DNA from: UBA9926 sp038131595
Lineage (GTDB): Bacteria > Pseudomonadota > Gammaproteobacteria > Pseudomonadales > Azotimanducaceae
Direction: 5' to 3'
NCBI GenBank assembly: GCA_038131595.1
Contig: JAYPPR010000002.1
Coordinates: 1-19,703 of the forward strand
Length of the DNA: 19,703 nucleotides
Shown piece by piece: positions 16,101-19,703 of this stretch. How positions within the stretch are numbered: position 1 is the first letter of the stretch; the number at the start of each line of letters is the position of its first letter. The notes below the pieces were generated by a model, which worked only from the letters and a program-made list of their open reading frames with translations, searched no databases and was not told the origin of the DNA. Both the position numbers and the translations under genes were made by a program.

Positions 16101-17024
16101 GGCGTTCAAAGTGAGGACCTCGTCCCGATTCATGTGGACGTGCGCTCCCTGGTACTGGATGAAGAGGACTACGGTCAGTGGATGTTTGATGTTAGTCCCC
16201 GTGAATCCACGGTGTTGATTGATAATTTAGTAGCCAATGTGAAAGGAATGGAGATTGCTGGAAGCGCCCCCTTACACTGGGACCCGGCTTCCGATGTGCC
16301 GGTTACAACATTTGAAGGGTCCATTGATATCGCAGATGTGAAGTCCTCATTGGAGGCGTGGGGCTTTGCTGCTGGTCTTGAAGGCACTGATTTCTCCTTT
16401 AAGGGGGCATTTGAGTGGCCTGGCTCGCCCTTGAATATCGACGAAAATGAACTGACTGGGTCACTTGCGTTCACAGGAGGGAAAGGGCGGATTGTTCAAG
16501 CGGATGCCTCCTCTGGTGCCCTAAAGTTGTTAGGGATATTCGACTTTGCGGAGATCGCCCAAAGACTCAGTCTGGATCTCGCCAGCGTGCTTGGCGATGG
16601 CCATGCCTTTAACACCATGCAAGGGAGTTTCTCGATGACACCTGGTCTTATAAAGACCAACGAACCGATCGTTATGTCTGGTCCTGGAAGCCAGCTCACA
16701 TTTGCTGGCGATCTTTCCCTTCCAAGCGAGGCCATCGATTACGACTTAGTGGTGACACTACCGCTCAATAAAAATCTACCTTGGTATGCCGCTTACAGCG
16801 CGATTGCGACGGGCCCGCTGGTTGGAGCGGGGGTACTTATCGCTCAGCAGGTGTTCAAGGATCAAATAGATGAGCTTACAAGTTTGAAGTACGAAATTAA
16901 CGGATCACTTGAGGAACCATCCGTCGAACTGGTGTCGGTCTTTGACGCTTCGCTACGCGACATGAATGAACCTGCGCCAGTAGAAACGAACGGCGGCTCA
17001 AATGAGGGACAGGCGGGTGACTGA
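13110..17024 (+). CDS. yhdP: YhdP, AsmA-like envelope lipid-transport protein
   Basis: A 1304-aa protein, close to the ~1270 aa of E. coli YhdP. One N-terminal TM helix (about residues 10-30) anchors it in the inner membrane. The rest is a long periplasmic beta-rich body: a DUF3971-type region, then the AsmA-like C-terminus (GALKLLGIFDFAEIAQRLSL, GDGHAFNTMQGSFSM, VVTLPLNKNLPWYAAYSAIA, LKYEINGSLEEPSVEL). YhdP, TamB and YdbH are known to act redundantly in moving phospholipid to the outer membrane across a groove-shaped bridge. The start is GTG with GGAG (13095-13098) upstream. Only 2 nt follow the corrected rng stop, so the genes are co-transcribed. The reading frame is intact over 3.9 kb, in contrast to four shorter neighbours. 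Confidence 0.95.
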   Translation: MTLERLLSWVRLWIIILLVGFALLITGLRFAANLATGYRDELQQTLSQSVGVRLEFQAITARMSQLDPEVQVQDLLFFDESPQEVDALIRSLSVRVDLLRSILEQRLVIRSLTISGLELILKQLPSGQWTFAEKLLEPAERSVLNFARIEELALTNFAIRLEQSQQDWLVTAMNPSGLFLGLQGGQRVAKGTLNLMLDQGRAGQSFELQNLRFSATFDDAPGRFLSSNFTAYAELNGLPSTLISKDIPVVGGLDDLSASVWVKSQAGTGSFKGKLIADSARPQAVTDDAPSDIVAALSAVVAVDGGFDLSAAELDLTAQVETLMLGGRRFEPEPVAAALNWRGDVPLVAGKLSSVALTEGTLDGLIEIGAIPPAQREKLLALSPSASIDDIMITASINAPAETLRIQADVIDASMRTDGTLPAFSSLSGFLDVGLREGTVGLSARNFGLHFPNLYPEPWRLDQVRGQLAYRSEEGQWQISSGLLEADVHSLQAKGKLLINMTPDFASRNWGLVIGATDFVARDSLPFIPMTVPAVVTTWLEGAIVSGGAGETGILVHGSLDRRQPKNEKIYSVATQAEGLALSFDERWPNLSEVTGPVAIDNRGVVAKELGGRLFGARLSHGSVRTSNPSWMEAADHIQIDASFKGVVKDLLDVLNTKPIADAVNDFADEWDGAGEVIGELALKVPLDGSGSSIAVRTKGTIEDATLHMRDFDLALSDLTSDFQYSSDTGLTASNAQFRMLGESVSATISSEAAGAGGVMSVDMKGMANLSALQGWLNLSVLDFVEGSADFQAMIQIPYGGKVNRPSIEVSSLLEGVTISMPPPLSKISADSKRDFRLTQLFDISGSELSFEVTDGLSGMLKLADGQVIGGLVRLGDTRPQVGAFDALRVEGETDYVGAEEWIEFIEAFEAVSAEDAAAFRDRLDYVAINVGTLEIFGLEFSDSSLRVTADVDHWVFDVIDDELKGQIRLSDDPSTPVEALIDYLSLTSDDEGDPLLGVQSEDLVPIHVDVRSLVLDEEDYGQWMFDVSPRESTVLIDNLVANVKGMEIAGSAPLHWDPASDVPVTTFEGSIDIADVKSSLEAWGFAAGLEGTDFSFKGAFEWPGSPLNIDENELTGSLAFTGGKGRIVQADASSGALKLLGIFDFAEIAQRLSLDLASVLGDGHAFNTMQGSFSMTPGLIKTNEPIVMSGPGSQLTFAGDLSLPSEAIDYDLVVTLPLNKNLPWYAAYSAIATGPLVGAGVLIAQQVFKDQIDELTSLKYEINGSLEEPSVELVSVFDASLRDMNEPAPVETNGGSNEGQAGD

Positions 17025-17901
17025 AGCCGGTGCGGCCCAAGCTGTCTCTAACTGTCGCGTTACCGTCGTGCAGATGACAAGCAGCCATAATGTGACAACC
17101 AGTCTTAATCAGCTTGATGCACTGGTTCGCGAGGTCGAGCCCAGTTCGGTTGACGCCATTTTTCTTCCAGAAAACTTCGCTGCGCTGGCGTCGAGCGATG
17201 TGGTTTCCATCGGGCAATCCGAGTCCACTTATTTTTCGAGGTCTGAGGGTAACAGTCCTTATCAGTCAGAGATTTTGCCCATGATCTGCGCATTGGCACG
17301 CGCAAAAAGGACCTGGGTGTTTGCAGGAACAATGCCGTTGGCCGTTCGCCCAGATAAAACCTCCATTGAAGATGGCCGTGTCAGAGCCGCTTCATTGGTC
17401 GTCGACCCAGCAGGCAATATCGTGGCGCGGTACGACAAAATACATCTCTTCGACGTGGAAGTGAGTGATACAACAAAGGTGTACCGTGAATCTTCAACCT
17501 TTGAACCAGGGGATCAGCCTGCGGTCGTGACAACGCCATTTGCTACTGTTGGTCTGAGTGTTTGTTACGACCTTCGGTTTCCTAAACACTATCTTGATTT
17601 AACCAAGCTCGGCGCGACTGTCATCGCAGTGCCTTCAGCATTTACACGACCCACAGGAGCCGCTCACTTCGAAGCGCTCATGAGAGCGAGAGCAATCGAA
17701 AATGCCACGTTTGTGATCGCGGCCTGTCAAAGTGGAGACCATGATAGTGGGAGGCAGACCTATGGACATTCGATGGTGGTCAGCCCATGGGGGGAGGTCA
17801 TCGATCACCTGGAAAACGAGCCAGGACTTTTGACCCTCGAGCTAGATTTCACTGAGCTCGAAACGATTAGGCGTCAAATTCCTGCTTGGCGTTTGCAGTG
17901 A
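17017..17901 (+). CDS. Nitrilase-superfamily C-N hydrolase (Nit2/YafV/deaminated-glutathione amidase type)
   Basis: A cytosolic amidase of the nitrilase superfamily. The catalytic triad is visible, numbered from GTG 17017: E52 (FLPENFA), K141 (YDKIHLFDV) and C183 (SVCYDLRFP). The end (GHSMVVSPWGEVI) also fits. The Nit1/Nit2 branch is known for repair activities such as deaminated-glutathione or omega-amidase; the exact substrate is not decided here. GTG 17017 is favoured by GAGGG (17004-17008) at 8-nt spacing; ATG 17002 would add five residues. Either start overlaps the yhdP stop, implying coupling. In E. coli tldD follows yhdP and in Pseudomonas this nitrilase lies between them; here tldD is missing. 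Its 3' end overlaps the convergent yjgA by 35 bp. Confidence 0.92.
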   Translation: MTEAGAAQAVSNCRVTVVQMTSSHNVTTSLNQLDALVREVEPSSVDAIFLPENFAALASSDVVSIGQSESTYFSRSEGNSPYQSEILPMICALARAKRTWVFAGTMPLAVRPDKTSIEDGRVRAASLVVDPAGNIVARYDKIHLFDVEVSDTTKVYRESSTFEPGDQPAVVTTPFATVGLSVCYDLRFPKHYLDLTKLGATVIAVPSAFTRPTGAAHFEALMRARAIENATFVIAACQSGDHDSGRQTYGHSMVVSPWGEVIDHLENEPGLLTLELDFTELETIRRQIPAWRLQ

Positions 17902-18454
17902 GGTGTTGATCGGCGAGCGTTTTGAGATAAGAGAACACCGCTTTTGATGCGGCAGAGGGGCTAACTGGGCGCTGTGATGGTATGGACAGGTTGGATTCCT
18001 CGTCAGATCCAGACTCTGCTTGTGTCATCGACAGTTCTCTCTGAGCTTTCCTGACAAGGAGCATGAGGTGCTGGCGATCAACGTCGGGAAAGTGATGAGA
18101 AATTTCTGCAACCACTTCAGTATCTGATTCTATGAGTCTGGTTCGATAGTGCTCGAGCTTGGCGATTAAGGTTTGATGCAAAGGAGACGAGCTATCAAAA
18201 CGCTGTACAACGGCCCTCACATCAGATAATTCAAGTTTTCTGAGTTGTCGGCTGATATACCCTAGCTGGCGTTTGCGCGCATTTCCTTTGGTGATTTTTT
18301 GATAGGTCGTAACCGCATCGATGATGTTGGGATAGGGAATCAGCGCTAACTGGCTACTTTTTAATGCACATAAACGCTCAGCGAGTTTGGAAATTTCAGC
18401 AGCGTCCCTTTTTTCTTGGGATTTGCTAGGTGCCTCTGGCTCAAAGTCTGTCAT
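17867..18454 (-). CDS. yjgA: YjgA/DarP (DUF615) ribosome-associated 50S maturation factor
   Basis: YjgA (DarP) binds late pre-50S particles and promotes 50S maturation. The 195-aa product aligns by eye with the family: SKSQEKRDAAEISKLAERL, ARKRQLGYISRQLRKL, LEHYRTRLI, FPDVDRQHLMLLVRKAQREL and, near the end, AVFSYLKTLAD. A Ser/Glu-rich insert (about residues 143-170) between the last two blocks is longer than in E. coli. I choose ATG 18454; a TTG two codons upstream is less likely. It starts about 10 nt after the mgtE stop, so mgtE-yjgA is probably one transcript. Its last 35 bp overlap the end of the convergent nitrilase gene. Confidence 0.9.
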   Translation of the reverse strand: MTDFEPEAPSKSQEKRDAAEISKLAERLCALKSSQLALIPYPNIIDAVTTYQKITKGNARKRQLGYISRQLRKLELSDVRAVVQRFDSSSPLHQTLIAKLEHYRTRLIESDTEVVAEISHHFPDVDRQHLMLLVRKAQRELSMTQAESGSDEESNLSIPSQRPVSPSAASKAVFSYLKTLADQHLTANAKQEFDA

Positions 18455-18463
18455 AGGCAAAGT

Positions 18464-19703
18464 TTACGCGTAAAAGTAGGTGGCTAGACCAAGGAATGAT
18501 AAAAATCCCACGACATCGGTGATGGTTGTAAGGACCACCATTCCCGCAACTGCAGGATCGATTCGCAGCGCGGTAAGGATTTTAGGAAGGAGCGAGCCAC
18601 TCAAGGCTGCGATCGTGATGTTGAGTACCATTGCAAACGCGATAATGATCGCGAGAGTGATATCGTCAAAGAAGGCAAACGTCACGCCACTCACGATTAA
18701 CGCCCAACCCATCCCATTGATCACACCCAGCGCGATCTCTCGGCGAATCAGCCAGCCTGAGTTACTCCCCTGTATCGCGCCTTGAGCTATGCCTCTGATG
18801 ACTAGCGTCAATGTTTGACTACCTGCAACTCCTCCCATGCTAGCGACAATCGGCATGAGAACGGCTAGTGCGACGACTTTCTCAATGGTCTCCTCAAACA
18901 GATTAATGACTGAGGATGCTAAAAAGGCGGTTAGCAGGTTTGCTCCTAACCAAATCGCTCGGCTCTTGAAGCTCTGAAGAATCGGAGCAAAGGTATCGTC
19001 ATCTTCGCTTAAGCCCGCTCTGCCGAGAATTGAGTGGTCGGCCTCGTCGACGATGACATCGACGACGTCATCTATCGTGATGCGGCCAATGAGGTAGCCC
19101 TCCTCATCGACAACTGCGACCGAGATAAGGTCATATCGTTTGAATACGTCTGCAACCTCTGATCGAGGTAGCGTTGCTGGGACACCAGCAAACCGCTGAT
19201 CCATCAGTTGCTCGACTGGATCCGTTGGGCTGGATATCAAGATGGTATTGATCGATAGACTGCCTATAAAACGTCCATCTTGATCGACAACAAAGAGTTG
19301 ATCTGTGCCTGGTGGGAGCTCTTTATGTCGTCTTAAGTAGCGAAGAACGACATCGATAGTGATGTCTTTTCTGATCGATACCAGACTAGTGTCCATGAGG
19401 CCACCAGCCGAGTCCGCAGGATAGATCAGAATCTTTTCTATTCTTTTGCGGTTTGCCTCATCGAGTGTTTCGAGAATTTCGTCGCTAACGTCGTCTGGCA
19501 ACTGCTGGATGATGTCAGCAAGATCATCAGCGTCAGGAACTCTCTCAATGATTTGAGCGATTTCGTCGGGACGATGATCGATTAGAAGGTCGCCAACGAT
19601 ATCTTGGTCAACGAATGCAATCACGTCGCCTTTTAAGGCTTCATCAAAACTATTCCAAAGCGCTCGACGCGTTGGGGGAGGTGAGTGTGTCAGGATGTCG
19701 GCG
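18464..19703 (-). CDS. mgtE: MgtE-type Mg2+ channel, 5' end beyond the window
   Basis: MgtE is a dimeric inner-membrane Mg2+ channel gated by its own cytosolic domains. In the window are 412 residues: part of the N domain (FDEALKGDVIAFVD ... IIERVPDADDLADIIQQLP), two CBS domains (DSAGGLMDTSLVSI onwards; then FAGVPATLPRSEVADVFKRY and IGRITIDDVVDVIVDEADH), and five TM helices. The TM part has MGGVAGSQTLTLVIRG, LSGSLLPKIL and DPAVAGMVVLTTITDVVG; the Asp in TTITDVVG corresponds to the known pore selectivity residue. The frame stays open to the right edge, and residues before GTG 19624 (ALWNSFDEALKGD) fit the family, so that GTG is internal. Any Mg2+ riboswitch would lie outside the window. Confidence 0.95.
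   Translation of the reverse strand, partial: ADILTHSPPPTRRALWNSFDEALKGDVIAFVDQDIVGDLLIDHRPDEIAQIIERVPDADDLADIIQQLPDDVSDEILETLDEANRKRIEKILIYPADSAGGLMDTSLVSIRKDITIDVVLRYLRRHKELPPGTDQLFVVDQDGRFIGSLSINTILISSPTDPVEQLMDQRFAGVPATLPRSEVADVFKRYDLISVAVVDEEGYLIGRITIDDVVDVIVDEADHSILGRAGLSEDDDTFAPILQSFKSRAIWLGANLLTAFLASSVINLFEETIEKVVALAVLMPIVASMGGVAGSQTLTLVIRGIAQGAIQGSNSGWLIRREIALGVINGMGWALIVSGVTFAFFDDITLAIIIAFAMVLNITIAALSGSLLPKILTALRIDPAVAGMVVLTTITDVVGFLSFLGLATYFYA

Noticed and set aside
1..19703. CRISPR arrays, toxin-antitoxin pairs, phage, integrase, IS or defence genes
   Set aside because: Searched by eye on both strands; no spaced direct repeats, recombinases, terminal repeats or defence motifs were found. 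The window is ordinary core genome.

Overview
The window looks like a chromosomal core-genome segment of a gammaproteobacterium, probably a free-living, Pseudomonas-like or marine lineage. The reason is gene order: gatB-gatA-gatC divergent from mreB-mreC-mreD-maf-rng-yhdP is the arrangement known from Pseudomonas and relatives. GC looks moderate throughout, and I see no phage, IS element, CRISPR array or defence locus. The taxonomic placement is inference from synteny and protein style only.

Layout. Positions 1-474 hold a CAT-anticodon tRNA on the minus strand (probably tRNA-Ile2) and a hairpin-rich spacer. Positions 475-3573 hold a plus-strand run: coaX (type III pantothenate kinase), a metal-dependent amidohydrolase and a membrane-anchored M15/VanY-like D,D-carboxypeptidase. 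Positions 3777-4506 hold a membrane protein with a DUF1499 domain, split by a frameshift. A large inverted repeat at 4509-4618 separates it from the convergent gatB. Positions 4620-7805 (minus) are gatC-gatA-gatB, joined by ATGA overlaps and making the tRNA-dependent amidotransferase. Positions 8106-10589 (plus) are mreB-mreC-mreD, the rod-shape elongation module. A gene-free stretch of about 570 nt follows, then maf (nucleotide pyrophosphatase), a short decamer repeat, rng (RNase G-like), yhdP (giant AsmA-like envelope lipid-transport protein) and a nitrilase-superfamily amidase. Convergent with these on the minus strand are yjgA/darP (50S assembly factor) and mgtE (Mg2+ channel, running off the right edge).

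How the genes work together. Much of the window serves envelope growth: MreBCD drives lateral-wall synthesis, YhdP supports outer-membrane lipid supply, and the M15 peptidase trims peptidoglycan. The rest is translation and RNA housekeeping (GatCAB, tRNA, RNase G, YjgA) and cofactor or metabolite upkeep (CoaX, Maf, nitrilase-type repair or amidase).

The most notable observation is that four genes (DUF1499, gatA, mreD, rng) each carry one single-base frame lesion in or beside a short homopolymer. In the first three, correcting one base restores a complete family-length protein. As gatA and mreD are normally essential or nearly so, sequencing or assembly error is the simplest explanation. In rng, correcting the frame still gives a protein without the usual Zn-link and C-terminal part, which is a real oddity. 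I did not find convincing evidence of an undescribed multi-gene system.
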